From NCBI RefSeq assembly GCF_036568665.1, contig NZ_DATCSD010000350.1, forward strand, positions 1-15,976: a stretch of 15,976 nt of DNA, in the 5' to 3' direction. Shown here in pieces: positions 1-9,015 of this stretch. The position numbers and the translations under genes were made by a program. The notes below the pieces were generated by a model. It did not search any database, was not told the DNA's origin, and saw only the letters and a program-made list of their open reading frames with translations. The DNA is from Ohtaekwangia sp036568665 (GTDB lineage: Bacteria; Bacteroidota; Bacteroidia; Cytophagales; Cyclobacteriaceae). Position 1 is the stretch's first letter, and each line of letters begins with the position of its first letter.

Positions 1-41
1 TCAGACACGAAAGCATAAGCAGGCCATATATAGGCCACTGT

Positions 42-1013
42 TTATTTTTCATCGCGATCAATAGATTCTTTATAGAGTATTTTTCCGGTAGCGTCAATGA
101 AGGTGATCAGCATGGTTTTTCCCTTTACCGATACCATCATAAAGCCACACGTACTTCGGGCAAATTTTACGAGCGGGTCTTTTTCGCGCACGGAAGTATA
201 TTCCGAGCCGCCACCAGAGACGAGGTGATGAACAGAACTCTTCTTGCTTTGTAAACTTTGCAGGCTGTGATCGTGCCCGGCAAAATATACCTGCACGTGG
301 TGTTTCGCCATCAGCGGAACAAGGTTGGTTTCAAATGATTTCTCGCTGCCATGATCGCCAACCGAATAGGCAGGGTGATGGCCTACTACAATTTTCCATT
401 TTTCCGTAGAAGATGCGAGCACACTGTCGATCCAATGCAGCTGTCGTAAAGTATCTTGCTTTATGATATTTTCGTTGAGGTTATCTCCGTAATAATCCCG
501 AACGAACGGATTGGTATCGATAAATACAAAGCGTATATCGTGCGTGGCCAGGGTATAATACCGGTCGGGCATTTTCCACCGCTGACTTTTTTTGGTGTAG
601 TCGATCTGTGCCTGTACGTTGCCCTGGTAATCGTGGTTGCCCAGTGTATTATACCACGGTATCTGCAGGGAATGGCTGCGGTATATATTTTCAAATGAGC
701 TTATCCATTGGTAGTCATCAATACTCGCTACACCACAGCAATAAAAATTATCGCCAGTAGAAATAACAAAGCGGGCTGTAACCTGGTTAGCAGCTATACC
801 CATCCAGTCGGCAACATCCTGCTGGCAGCCCTGGCCGTTGCGTCCCCAATCGCCAAACACAATAAAAGGCAATGCGCCTTCTTCTTTTAAGAGTCCGTCC
901 ACTTTTTTACCGACCAAATGTTTTTCCACGCGTTGTGCGCAGGTATAATTACACAGGAAGGTGATAAAGAGTAAACACAGGAGGGGAGTATAATGCTGTA
1001 ACCGATGCTTCAT
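42..1013 (-). CDS. Secreted purple acid phosphatase-like (ACP5/TRAP-type) metallophosphatase
   Basis: This is a calcineurin-like metallophosphoesterase of the tartrate-resistant (type 5) purple acid phosphatase branch, which hydrolyses phosphate monoesters at a two-metal centre. In the 323-residue product the seven family metal ligands are all visible: D55 in GDWG, D88 and Y91 in GDNFY, N126 in GNHD, H212 in GHH, and H247 and H249 in GHDH. Y91 matches the tyrosinate ligand that makes these enzymes purple. Residues 1-27 form a signal peptide ending CAQ, so the enzyme is probably periplasmic or secreted. The frame is open to an ATG at 1106, but that would put 31 non-signal-like residues before the signal peptide, so I chose the ATG at 1013. 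It lies downstream of the SusCD-like pair and may be read with it, although a weak terminator-like hairpin lies between. The family is clear; the natural substrate is unknown. Confidence 0.9.
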   Translation of the reverse strand: MKHRLQHYTPLLCLLFITFLCNYTCAQRVEKHLVGKKVDGLLKEEGALPFIVFGDWGRNGQGCQQDVADWMGIAANQVTARFVISTGDNFYCCGVASIDDYQWISSFENIYRSHSLQIPWYNTLGNHDYQGNVQAQIDYTKKSQRWKMPDRYYTLATHDIRFVFIDTNPFVRDYYGDNLNENIIKQDTLRQLHWIDSVLASSTEKWKIVVGHHPAYSVGDHGSEKSFETNLVPLMAKHHVQVYFAGHDHSLQSLQSKKSSVHHLVSGGGSEYTSVREKDPLVKFARSTCGFMMVSVKGKTMLITFIDATGKILYKESIDRDEK

Positions 1014-1059
1014 GATGCATGAATATAGGAAACTGTTTGTACAGTAGTGTATACGTTGT

Positions 1060-1091
1060 AAAAAAATGGGGCCGTGGCCCAAACTTCCACG
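1060..1091 (-). terminator. Possible weak terminator or attenuator between susD-like and phosphatase genes
   Basis: Read on the minus strand, a 4-bp all-GC stem (GGGC with GCCC, loop CACG) is followed by C, A and seven T. An alternative 5-bp stem (CGTGG with CCACG, loop of 9) overlaps the first arm, so the two cannot form together. The element lies about 25 nt after the SusD-like stop and about 50 nt before the phosphatase start. It could reduce or condition read-through into the phosphatase gene. The stem is short, so this is tentative. Confidence 0.35.
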
Positions 1092-1115
1092 TACCCCGGC
1101 AACCAAATCAGGAAT

Positions 1116-2738
1116 CTATTGATACCCTGGATTCTGTTGTAACTGTGTATTGAGTGTGCGAGCGGTTGTAGGAATTGGGAAGATACGTTTGTTCGGATCA
1201 GCATCGGTCTTAAATCCCCATGACTGCTCGTATGTTCCAAAACGTATCATATCATTCCGATGCCATGCTTCAGCAACAAATTCGCGACAGCGTTCTTCAT
1301 ATATATACTGCAGGTCAACACTGCCCAGGTCTCCACTGGTAGTGCGGTTGGCACGCAGTTGATTTACCAATGTTAAAGCCTGATCGCCCAGCGTAGGTGT
1401 ACCACCGCGAAGTATAGCTTCCGCTTTCATCAGTATAATATCGGAGTAACGAAATACAGGCACATCGTTATTCTGATTGCGCGAGGTGGAAGAAGCATCC
1501 GGATAAAATTTGATATTGCGATAGCCCATGTTCCAGGCAATCTCATCATTACCCAAATCGAAATTGGCAGGATCGTATCGCAGTAAAATATCGGGAGTGA
1601 TTTCTACCTGGTAAGTATAGGAGGCTGATGGATCTGATCCGCTATATTTAAAATCGTATCCGAGATTGGTAGTGGTTACGGTTACAGGAGTAACGCCATC
1701 ATTCAAATATTGCAAGCCTTTCAGCCATTGTGCATTGCGTATATCGTTCGCATCATCTTCAAAGTATGCATAAAATTCCGGCAGTGTACTTTCCGGTGCA
1801 CTGGGTGTAAATGGTAAACTGAATTTGGCTTTGAGTGAACGCGGAACATCATAACGTGCATGATACATATAGCCGTTGGTTCCGCTAAACGCTGTAGCAG
1901 CAGGATCGTAGGGTATAGCAAAAATAAATTCCTTCATGGTTGGCCCGTTGTTGGGATAAAACATTTTGAGATATGTGCTTCGGGGTTCGAGTGCAAATTT
2001 TCCGGAACTGATAATTTTATCGCACATGGCAATACAATCATTGTTACGATCGGTTCCGGCATATATACCGGCATTCAGATACATTTTCGCCAACAAGGCA
2101 TAGGCGGTATATTGCGTCATTCGCCCATACGTAGCGGTACCTGTAGTTGTGCTCAGGTAAGGTATAGCAGCTTTTACTTCTGCCTCTATAAAATCAAATA
2201 CTTTCGCACGCTCAACAGTCGGGTGTTGTGTAAAATCTCCGTATACCGTATCCAGCGGAATGTTACCATAAAGGTCCATCAGCATAAAATAGGAGAGAGC
2301 CCTTATCATTTTCAGTTCGGCTTGTGTGCTTTTCTTCTGCGAGTCGGTATCTGGTTGAGCCTCGCCTAATATAGAGATTGCCTGGTTTGTAGTGCCGATT
2401 ACACGGGCAAGCCAGCTCCAGCAACCGTTGGTCCAGCCATGATCTTTTGTCCACGTGTGGTAGTGCAGCAGCATATAGTTCTGGTTATCGTACCAGTTTC
2501 CACCGCGTGCCGGTAATATAGCTTCATCGGTACTCAGCGTTTGCATAAACCAGTAGTCGAGAGAATAGTTACCGCGCAGGGCAGCGTAGGCAGTTCCGCT
2601 TACTGCTAAAAATTGCAGTGAATCTTGCGGAAATACATCGGGCGTTAATTCCGTAGTAGCGGGTTCGTCCAGATCATGGCACGCTGTTAAGCTTATGGCC
2701 ATGCTGAAAATGAATATATAGTAAATGATCTGTTTCAT
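1116..2738 (-). CDS. SusD/RagB-like outer-membrane nutrient-binding lipoprotein
   Basis: This is a RagB/SusD family lipoprotein of 540 residues, the usual size. Such proteins sit as a lid on the SusC-type channel at the cell surface and capture ligand. Residues 1-19 are a lipoprotein signal with lipobox LTAC and lipidated Cys20. The following HDLDE is acidic, as expected for surface export in this phylum. Typical SusD blocks are present: a TPR-like helix with LKMIRALSYFMLMDLYGN at about 142-159, the YGRMTQYTAYALLAKMYLNA region near 204-223, YSDIILMKAEA near 431-441, ECREF-like EERCREFVAEAWHR near 481-494, and the C-terminal IFPIP near 519-523. The gene starts 31 bp after the SusC-like stop and is almost surely co-transcribed with it. 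SusD proteins bind many ligands, including glycans, glycoproteins and peptides, so the ligand cannot be read from family membership. Confidence 0.95.
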   Translation of the reverse strand: MKQIIYYIFIFSMAISLTACHDLDEPATTELTPDVFPQDSLQFLAVSGTAYAALRGNYSLDYWFMQTLSTDEAILPARGGNWYDNQNYMLLHYHTWTKDHGWTNGCWSWLARVIGTTNQAISILGEAQPDTDSQKKSTQAELKMIRALSYFMLMDLYGNIPLDTVYGDFTQHPTVERAKVFDFIEAEVKAAIPYLSTTTGTATYGRMTQYTAYALLAKMYLNAGIYAGTDRNNDCIAMCDKIISSGKFALEPRSTYLKMFYPNNGPTMKEFIFAIPYDPAATAFSGTNGYMYHARYDVPRSLKAKFSLPFTPSAPESTLPEFYAYFEDDANDIRNAQWLKGLQYLNDGVTPVTVTTTNLGYDFKYSGSDPSASYTYQVEITPDILLRYDPANFDLGNDEIAWNMGYRNIKFYPDASSTSRNQNNDVPVFRYSDIILMKAEAILRGGTPTLGDQALTLVNQLRANRTTSGDLGSVDLQYIYEERCREFVAEAWHRNDMIRFGTYEQSWGFKTDADPNKRIFPIPTTARTLNTQLQQNPGYQ

Positions 2739-2769
2739 GAGATGATAAGTTTATTCCGTTTATGCAGCA

Positions 2770-5700
2770 TTAAAAGGAAGCATTTATACCCAGCAGGAAC
2801 GTGCGTGTTTTAGGATAGAAGTTGTTGGAATCCACACCCAGTGCTGTGCCGCCCTGGTTGATTTCAGGATCTATACCTTTATACTTGGTGATAACAAATG
2901 CATTGTTCACAGAAGTATACAGACGCAGCGATTTGATATAGTTGCCGGCCAGTTTAAAGTTATAGGCCAGCGTGGCATTATCCAGGCGTACATAACTTCC
3001 GCTTTCAATAAAGCGTGAGGAGTATATATAGGCTCTTGCGTCAGCCTGCTGCCCGGCTACTTCTGCCAGCACATTGGTATATTGCGCGGTTCCCGGCCGG
3101 AACAGATCGGCTCGTGTAGCATTGAATATTTTGTTGCCAAACACACCACGGAAAAATACATTGAGTGTAAAATTTTTATAGGTAAACGTGTTGGTCCAGC
3201 CCATCAGTAATTTAGGTTGCGGACTTCCGGCATAAAAGTAATTATCAGAACCTGTTTGCGTTGTGAGGTTTCCGTTCTTATCAATGTATTGCGATTTGCC
3301 TGCTTCATTTTGGCCTGCATAATGTTGAGTGAAGAATTGACCTAAGGGTTTACCGGTTTTGAATATCTGCAGGGTAGCACCTGTTTGACCTTGTCCTTCC
3401 GGACGGGTATAGGTAATTGAATCTCCACCGTTGAACAACGGGTTTGATAAACTTGTAATCTTGTTGGTGTTGTGCGCCAGATTTATACCCGTGTTCCAGG
3501 TAAAATCTCCGGCCTTAACCGGTGAAGCATTCAGGGATAGTTCTATACCTTTATTATTAATGCTTCCGCCATTGGCTACAATAGTACCGGCAGATACCAG
3601 GGCCGGGTTAACGGCATAAGAGGCAATCATGCCGGTAGTATTCTTATTATATAATTCAATGGAACCACTGAGTTTGTTGTCAAGGAGTCCGAAGTCGACC
3701 CCTATATTGGTAGTGGCGGTTTTCTCCCAGCGCAGATTAGGGTTTGATGCCTGCACCGGCCCATAGGCCGCCAGTTGTTGGCCATTGTAGTAAAATGTAC
3801 CCTGGCTTCCCATAATGAATTGTGCTGTATAGGCATTGAACCCGGAAGAGTTGCCGGTAACGCCATAGCTGCCGCGCAGTTTCAGATCGGTAAATATACT
3901 CTGTGTGGTCATGAAGCCTTCTTCAATGATACGCCAGGCTACACCAACGGAAGGAAAGTATCCCCATTGATTATTGGCTCCGAACACTGAGCTGCCATCT
4001 CTGCGCACAGACCCCTGCAGTAAATATTTATCTTTATAATTATAGTTTACGCGGAAGAAATCGGAGATCAGCTTGGTTTTATAGTAAGTATTATCATTGC
4101 CAAAGTTGATGCGATAGGAAGGTATAGCATACGGATTACTCAATACAAAATTCGAGTAGCCGATGTTATCAACAGCAAAGTTGGTGCTCGTTACCTGGAA
4201 ACCATCGCCCACCTCGCTACCCTGATACGAATAACCGAGCACAGCGTTAATGGTATGATCGCCCAGGTCTTTATCCCAGGTTATATACGTTTCTAATATC
4301 TTTTTAGTGGTTTGATAGGTGTTGCGTAACGCTGTACCGTTCGTTCCGAAGTTGAGCAGCGTGTGTACTGCCGGAGGATCAGGATTGTTGTAGAAATTGA
4401 CACCTCCATAAGTTTTGGAATAGTAACTGTCGTAAGCTTCACCGTGCAGTGAATTTTCATTCTGATAAGACACGTTGATGTCGTACATCAGGCCGAAGGG
4501 TAATTTTACCTGTGTGCTGAAGCCGCCCACAAATGTAGTATACTTTGTTTCGTCTTTGGCGTGATCGATCATCGCCATAGGGTTAAAGTATGCACCTGTG
4601 GTTGTGTTTTCAAAATAATCTCCATTGGCATCACGCACGGGCGATACCGGCAGGCGGTATATCATCTGTTGCAATACGTTGTTACGCAACGGAGTGTTGG
4701 TAGCATTGTTGGTAGAGTAATTCAGGTTGATGCCGAACTTTACTTTGTCGTTTAGAGCATACTGATCCATCGCCAGGCGTGCGATCACGCGACTCAATGA
4801 ACTCTTGGGAAGTATACCGTCTTTATAGGAGTAATTTACACTGGCGCTATAGGTGTTATGTTCTGTGCCACCGTTGAACGATATATTGTGATTGTGCGAT
4901 ACGGCTGATTTTTTCTCAACTGTTTTTTGCCAATCGGTATTGGCTCCGAGATCATCAGCCGGTGATAATGCCAGTCCACTTTCTCCCAGAAAACTTCGCA
5001 GTTGATTGGCATCCATCATTTTCAGCCGATGCGATACTTTTTCCACACCAACATAGCTGCTATAGGTAACTTGTGTTTGCCCTTTCTTGCCGCGCTTGGT
5101 GGTGATCATAATCACACCGTTGGAAGCGCGGTTGCCATAGATCGCTGTGGCAGAAGCATCTTTTAATATATCAATCGATGCTATATCATCGGGTGCTACA
5201 ATGGATATATCGGCTCCTATAATTCCGTCTATCACATATAAAGGAGTTTGCGAGCTGTTCAGTGTAGAAGCACCGCGGATAATTACTGCAGCTTTTACGT
5301 TGGGGTCGCCACTGGCTGATATATTTACTCCCGGAATTTTACCTTGCAGCAATTGTGCTACATCGGTAATGGCACCTTTGTTCATCTCTTCCGGTTTTAC
5401 ATTGGTAATGGCGCTGGCCAGGTTCTTTTTGGATTGTGTACCATAACCTACTACCACCACTTCGCTAAGGGTTGCTATATCTTCTACCAGTAATACATCG
5501 ATGGTAGAGCGGCCTTCTACCGGTATTTCTTCGCTAACATATCCTACAAAGGTAAAAACCAGTGAAGCATTGGAGGCTTCCACCATTAATGAATAATCTC
5601 CATTACTGTCGGTTGTAGTACCGGTGGTGGTGCCTTTCACTAATACTGATACACCGGGTAACGGACCATCGTTCGATGTTACCTTGCCCTTTATCTGCCG

Positions 5701-5787
5701 GGCATCTTGTGCCAGCACCGCAGCGTGCGAGAACCCCGTTAGCATAAACAAGAGGATCATCCATCTGTAGTATTTTTTCATAAGCAT
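2770..5787 (-). CDS. SusC/RagA-like TonB-linked outer-membrane transporter
   Basis: This is a 1005-residue SusC-type TonB-dependent transporter, which moves a ligand captured by its SusD partner across the outer membrane using TonB energy. Domains in order: signal peptide to about residue 27 (ending VLAQ), a carboxypeptidase-regulatory-like beta-sandwich at about 32-103, a TonB box around SEVVVVGYGTQ (109-118), a plug at about 120-235 with LYVIDG (183-188) and the SusC signature DIASIDILKDASATAIYG (201-218), then the beta-barrel to the C-terminal LLGINASF ending in phenylalanine. Two ATG codons lie two codons apart (5787 and 5781). The second gives the more typical MKKYYR start, and neither has a clear ribosome binding site. 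It is the first gene of a minus-strand operon divergent from the sensor kinase, which makes that two-component pair its likely regulator. Substrate is unknown; the downstream phosphatase suggests a phosphorylated ligand. Confidence 0.96.
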   Translation of the reverse strand: MLMKKYYRWMILLFMLTGFSHAAVLAQDARQIKGKVTSNDGPLPGVSVLVKGTTTGTTTDSNGDYSLMVEASNASLVFTFVGYVSEEIPVEGRSTIDVLLVEDIATLSEVVVVGYGTQSKKNLASAITNVKPEEMNKGAITDVAQLLQGKIPGVNISASGDPNVKAAVIIRGASTLNSSQTPLYVIDGIIGADISIVAPDDIASIDILKDASATAIYGNRASNGVIMITTKRGKKGQTQVTYSSYVGVEKVSHRLKMMDANQLRSFLGESGLALSPADDLGANTDWQKTVEKKSAVSHNHNISFNGGTEHNTYSASVNYSYKDGILPKSSLSRVIARLAMDQYALNDKVKFGINLNYSTNNATNTPLRNNVLQQMIYRLPVSPVRDANGDYFENTTTGAYFNPMAMIDHAKDETKYTTFVGGFSTQVKLPFGLMYDINVSYQNENSLHGEAYDSYYSKTYGGVNFYNNPDPPAVHTLLNFGTNGTALRNTYQTTKKILETYITWDKDLGDHTINAVLGYSYQGSEVGDGFQVTSTNFAVDNIGYSNFVLSNPYAIPSYRINFGNDNTYYKTKLISDFFRVNYNYKDKYLLQGSVRRDGSSVFGANNQWGYFPSVGVAWRIIEEGFMTTQSIFTDLKLRGSYGVTGNSSGFNAYTAQFIMGSQGTFYYNGQQLAAYGPVQASNPNLRWEKTATTNIGVDFGLLDNKLSGSIELYNKNTTGMIASYAVNPALVSAGTIVANGGSINNKGIELSLNASPVKAGDFTWNTGINLAHNTNKITSLSNPLFNGGDSITYTRPEGQGQTGATLQIFKTGKPLGQFFTQHYAGQNEAGKSQYIDKNGNLTTQTGSDNYFYAGSPQPKLLMGWTNTFTYKNFTLNVFFRGVFGNKIFNATRADLFRPGTAQYTNVLAEVAGQQADARAYIYSSRFIESGSYVRLDNATLAYNFKLAGNYIKSLRLYTSVNNAFVITKYKGIDPEINQGGTALGVDSNNFYPKTRTFLLGINASF

Positions 5788-6129
5788 TGTTAAGGTTTAG
5801 TATAGGTTGTATTTGTCGAGTTGCGGTGGTGAGCACGCTTACAGCTGTATGTGCGTTGCGATGCCAGGAAGGTATATATCTATAGGTGTATTCATTTTTT
5901 TATTATTCTTTTATCTGTTACGGAAGGATGATACCTTTCCTATTCCTTGTATCGCTGAGGCTATTACAGATTTAGATGAAAATATTGATCGTATAAAAAA
6001 TATTCACCGAACGGATATATTCTGCGGGTGAAGAGATGTATTTACTCTCTGAAGGAATCAGTGCATCTTGTTGCGATGCTAACGCAACTTGCGATTCTGA
6101 TATATAGGTATATATTGCAGTACGCTTAT
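5788..6129. promoter_or_regulatory. Divergent intergenic region between susC-like operon and sensor kinase
   Basis: This 342-bp gap should contain promoters for both directions. I could not find a convincing match to the Bacteroidota promoter consensus (TTTG, then TAnnTTTG) for either gene. The middle (about 5870-5930 and 5970-6020) is AT-rich. It holds repeated GTTGCG-type motifs (listed separately) and an inverted repeat TTCACC (6003-6008) with GGTGAA (6027-6032), spacer 18. The frame of the sensor extends back to a GTG at 6028, but that adds 34 residues before a good signal peptide, so I treat the stretch as noncoding. Response-regulator binding here is expected but not shown. Confidence 0.5.
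5820..6095 (+). repeat. Repeated GTTGCGRTG motif, candidate operator
   Basis: GTTGCGATGC occurs exactly twice, at 5855-5864 and 6070-6079. A one-base variant GTTGCGGTG lies at 5820-5828, and a partial copy TTGCGAT at 6089-6095. The 6070 copy is also the left arm of a 6-bp inverted repeat, GTTGCG with CGCAAC at 6083-6088 and spacer ATGCTAA. The motifs flank the AT-rich core of the divergent intergenic region. TTGCGAT alone also occurs inside coding sequence (for example near 1515 and 3289), so only the ten-base repeat and its clustering are notable. Confidence 0.4.
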
Positions 6130-9015
6130 ATGAAGAAATTGTTATGCATCGGAATATTTTTAATGGTGTGGCAGGTGTTGCCTGCACAAGAGCTGCATTT
6201 TGACCGCATGAGTATTGCCGATGGTCTATCCAGTAATTCCGTATATCATATTTTTCAGGATAGCCACGGTATGATATGGCTTGGCACGCTGGATGGACTC
6301 AATCGCTTTGATGGTTATGATATTAAAATATACCGGCATGATAAGTTAAAGTCCAACAGCCTTTCCAATAATCGCATTACGCATATACGTGAAGATAAGT
6401 CGCACCAGCTCTGGCTGTACGATGAATTTAGCAGTGTGTTGAACCGGTATAATCCACGCAGTGGTAAATTCTATACCTATTATTTAGATGCCGTGGCGGG
6501 GCACGAACTCGAAATACCTGATACACTTTATATAAATAAGCAGGGACTATATATACAGTCTGAACTGGGATACCGCCTGCAGCACGATGCTGCAAAAGAT
6601 GCTTTTAGCGTATTGCCCAAAATTGATTCGGCTATACTGAATCAGCAAAAGCGTGAACGAAATGCAAGCCTGCTTACAGCGTTTGATCATTACCTGAAAG
6701 AGATAAAGAGTAATTATAACACGAAGAACATTCGCATCCGCAAGGTCATTCGCGACTCAGACGGCCGGTATTGGATTGCTACCCGGTTTGACGGGCTCTT
6801 TACAGCAACCAAGGCCAACGGACACTATATATTTACCAGTCACCTGCGGGCAACTGATAGCTTCGATCATATTAACAGCGAAGAGATTTACGATGTGTTT
6901 GAAGACCGCTCAAATGTGATATGGGTTGGAACAAAGAACAGCGGTGTATATACCTATTCCAAGTTCCGGTATAAATTTGATCATATACAGGAAGTGCAGC
7001 TTCCGCAGCGGTCTTTCACCATCGGAACGGTGCGTGCTCTGTTAGAAGATGAACAGGGAACACTATGGGCAGGCACCAACGAGCAAGGCTTGCTGAAAAT
7101 AGAAAAGAACCATCGAGATGCCACACTCTACAGGCCGGATCCCAATAACGCACGAAGTATAGGCCACCGTTTTATCCGCGCTTTGTGGACGGATGCTGAC
7201 AAGCAACTATGGGTTGGGCATTATGATGGCTATAGTCTGTATCATGCCGGCACGGGTGATTTTACACGTTATATGCCGGCAGATATACCGCTGGATAAAC
7301 TCCGGGTATATTCTTTTAAAGGTGGCCGCAATAAAACGATATGGATGGCCGGGTGGGATGTAGTGTTGAACTTTGATCCGACAGTGAAGCGATATACTAT
7401 ATATTCGCGCGAGACAGCCAAAGAAAACGGTTTCGTAATTGAGAATGTGCGCGAACTGCTACTCGATGATGATCACGACCTGTGGATGGCGGCAGGAGAG
7501 AAGGGGCTGTGTATATATAACAAGGAGACTGGCAAATTCACCACCATACGATCGGAACCGGGTGTAGCGAACAGTCTTCCTTCCAACAATATATTTGATA
7601 TTATGCGCGATAGCGGCAGGCGTATCTGGCTTGCTACGGCCGATGGTTTGTGCGAGTTTGATCCGCAGCGACACCAGTTTACCAATTATACTGTGAATGA
7701 AGGTTTGCCGGGCAACCTGGTATATGGTATACTGGAAGATCGTCATGGATTTTTATGGTTGAGTACTACAAAGGGAATTTCGCGCTTTGACCCGGTCCGT
7801 AAAACATTTCGCAACTACGATGAGAGCGATGGCCTGCAAAGCAATGAGTTTTCGGAGAATGCTTTTTTTCAAAACGATGCCGGGGTCATGATGTTCGGAG
7901 GTATAAATGGTATCACCATCTTTCATCCCGACTTTGTACCCGATAATGCTATACCCCCACAAGTGGCCATTACAAACCTGAAGGTGTTTGATAAGCCTCT
8001 CTCGGAAGCAGAAGCATTTGATGTAGATGCGATCGATGAGCGACTCATGAACGAAGAGGAAATTATCCTTACACCGGAGCAACGCTCGGTATCTTTTGAG
8101 TTTGTGGCGCTGCATTTTGTAAACCCGAAGAAGAATAATTATGCCTATATGCTGGAAGGATTTGACAAAGACTGGATATACCGCAATGCCAATATCCGTT
8201 TTGCGAATTATACCAACCTGGAACCGGGCACGTATTATTTTAAAGTAAAAGCTTCCAACAGCGATGGTGTGTGGAACCTCAATCCTGTTCGGTTGAAGAT
8301 TACGATCAAGCCGCCCTTCTACGCTACATGGTGGTTTCGTATAGCCTCCGGGTTGTGTGTAGTGCTGGCCGGTGTGTGGGCGTATCGTAAACGGATCGCG
8401 ACTATACGCAAGGAGCAAAGTCTGAAGTCTATTCAACTGGAATCGGAGCTTGCATTTTTAAAGAGCCAGGTAAACCCGCATTTTCTGTTCAATACATTCA
8501 ATAATATATATGCGCTGTGCCAGGTAAACTCGAAGAATGCCGCGCCCATGGTAGGTAAAGTTTCGGAGATGATGCGCTATATGATCTACGATTGTGCCGC
8601 TGATCGTGTGCCGCTGCAGAAAGAGATTGAATACCTGCGCAACTATATGGATTTGAATCAGTTGAAAAGTGCACGCAGGCTCAATACAGAGTTTAGTATA
8701 GAAGGCAGTCCCGATGGTTTGCGCATTGTGCCATTGCTGCTCATTAATTTTTTAGAAAACAGTTTTAAGCACAGCGATATATATAGCAATGGCGATGGAT
8801 TTATACAAATGCGCTTGCATCTAGAAGGGCAGGAGCTGAGCTTTACCATTATCAATTCGTTTCGCGAGAGAAGCATTCAGAACAATAACCAAACCGGTAT
8901 AGGGCTTACAAATGTAAAACATCGGTTGGCGTTGCTATATGCCGGCAAGCATACGCTGCGCCTCGAAAAAAATACACGTATATTTGAAGTACAACTTAAA
9001 CTGAAACTCGATTGA
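6130..9015 (+). CDS. Reg_prop/Y_Y_Y membrane sensor kinase of the LytS (His_kinase) type
   Basis: This 961-residue sensor has a periplasmic beta-propeller region and a LytS-type kinase end. Residues 1-19 are a signal peptide (ending VLPA before Q). Ten clear propeller-blade tryptophans lie at about 50, 95, 215, 265, 313, 361, 405, 452, 500 and 543. The 45-50 residue spacing, plus a gap at 95-215 wide enough for degenerate blades, suggests two propellers. A Y_Y_Y domain follows (about 650-727), then one membrane segment (about 733-752), the phosphoacceptor block with His784 in NPHFLFN, the ATP-binding N box LENSFKH (875-881), and the G box TGIGLTNVKHRL (922-933). I chose the ATG at 6130 because it directly precedes the signal peptide; an in-frame GTG at 6028 is the alternative. 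The partner regulator overlaps it by 4 bases. The related hybrid sensors (HTCC) next to Sus-type loci respond to breakdown products of the imported nutrient; the ligand here is unknown. Confidence 0.93.
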   Translation: MKKLLCIGIFLMVWQVLPAQELHFDRMSIADGLSSNSVYHIFQDSHGMIWLGTLDGLNRFDGYDIKIYRHDKLKSNSLSNNRITHIREDKSHQLWLYDEFSSVLNRYNPRSGKFYTYYLDAVAGHELEIPDTLYINKQGLYIQSELGYRLQHDAAKDAFSVLPKIDSAILNQQKRERNASLLTAFDHYLKEIKSNYNTKNIRIRKVIRDSDGRYWIATRFDGLFTATKANGHYIFTSHLRATDSFDHINSEEIYDVFEDRSNVIWVGTKNSGVYTYSKFRYKFDHIQEVQLPQRSFTIGTVRALLEDEQGTLWAGTNEQGLLKIEKNHRDATLYRPDPNNARSIGHRFIRALWTDADKQLWVGHYDGYSLYHAGTGDFTRYMPADIPLDKLRVYSFKGGRNKTIWMAGWDVVLNFDPTVKRYTIYSRETAKENGFVIENVRELLLDDDHDLWMAAGEKGLCIYNKETGKFTTIRSEPGVANSLPSNNIFDIMRDSGRRIWLATADGLCEFDPQRHQFTNYTVNEGLPGNLVYGILEDRHGFLWLSTTKGISRFDPVRKTFRNYDESDGLQSNEFSENAFFQNDAGVMMFGGINGITIFHPDFVPDNAIPPQVAITNLKVFDKPLSEAEAFDVDAIDERLMNEEEIILTPEQRSVSFEFVALHFVNPKKNNYAYMLEGFDKDWIYRNANIRFANYTNLEPGTYYFKVKASNSDGVWNLNPVRLKITIKPPFYATWWFRIASGLCVVLAGVWAYRKRIATIRKEQSLKSIQLESELAFLKSQVNPHFLFNTFNNIYALCQVNSKNAAPMVGKVSEMMRYMIYDCAADRVPLQKEIEYLRNYMDLNQLKSARRLNTEFSIEGSPDGLRIVPLLLINFLENSFKHSDIYSNGDGFIQMRLHLEGQELSFTIINSFRERSIQNNNQTGIGLTNVKHRLALLYAGKHTLRLEKNTRIFEVQLKLKLD

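Noticed and set aside
22..36. GGCC-ATATATA-GGCC palindrome after the phosphatase gene as a terminator
   Set aside because: Only 4 bp can pair and no T-run follows.
1014..1106. Upstream extension of the phosphatase frame to an ATG at 1106
   Set aside because: It would put 31 residues before a typical signal peptide and would translate the terminator-like hairpin region; the ATG at 1013 is more credible.
1860..2369. Plus-strand open frame of 169 codons inside the SusD-like gene
   Set aside because: It is antisense to conserved SusD blocks and its product has no recognisable features.
6028..6129. Upstream extension of the sensor kinase to a GTG at 6028
   Set aside because: The ATG at 6130 directly precedes a clean signal peptide; the extra 34 residues look unlike any family N-terminus and overlap the repeated motifs.
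7753..8436. Long minus-strand open frame opposite the sensor kinase
   Set aside because: It lies wholly antisense to the conserved Y_Y_Y and membrane region of the sensor; its product shows no recognisable domain and has the odd composition of a shadow frame.
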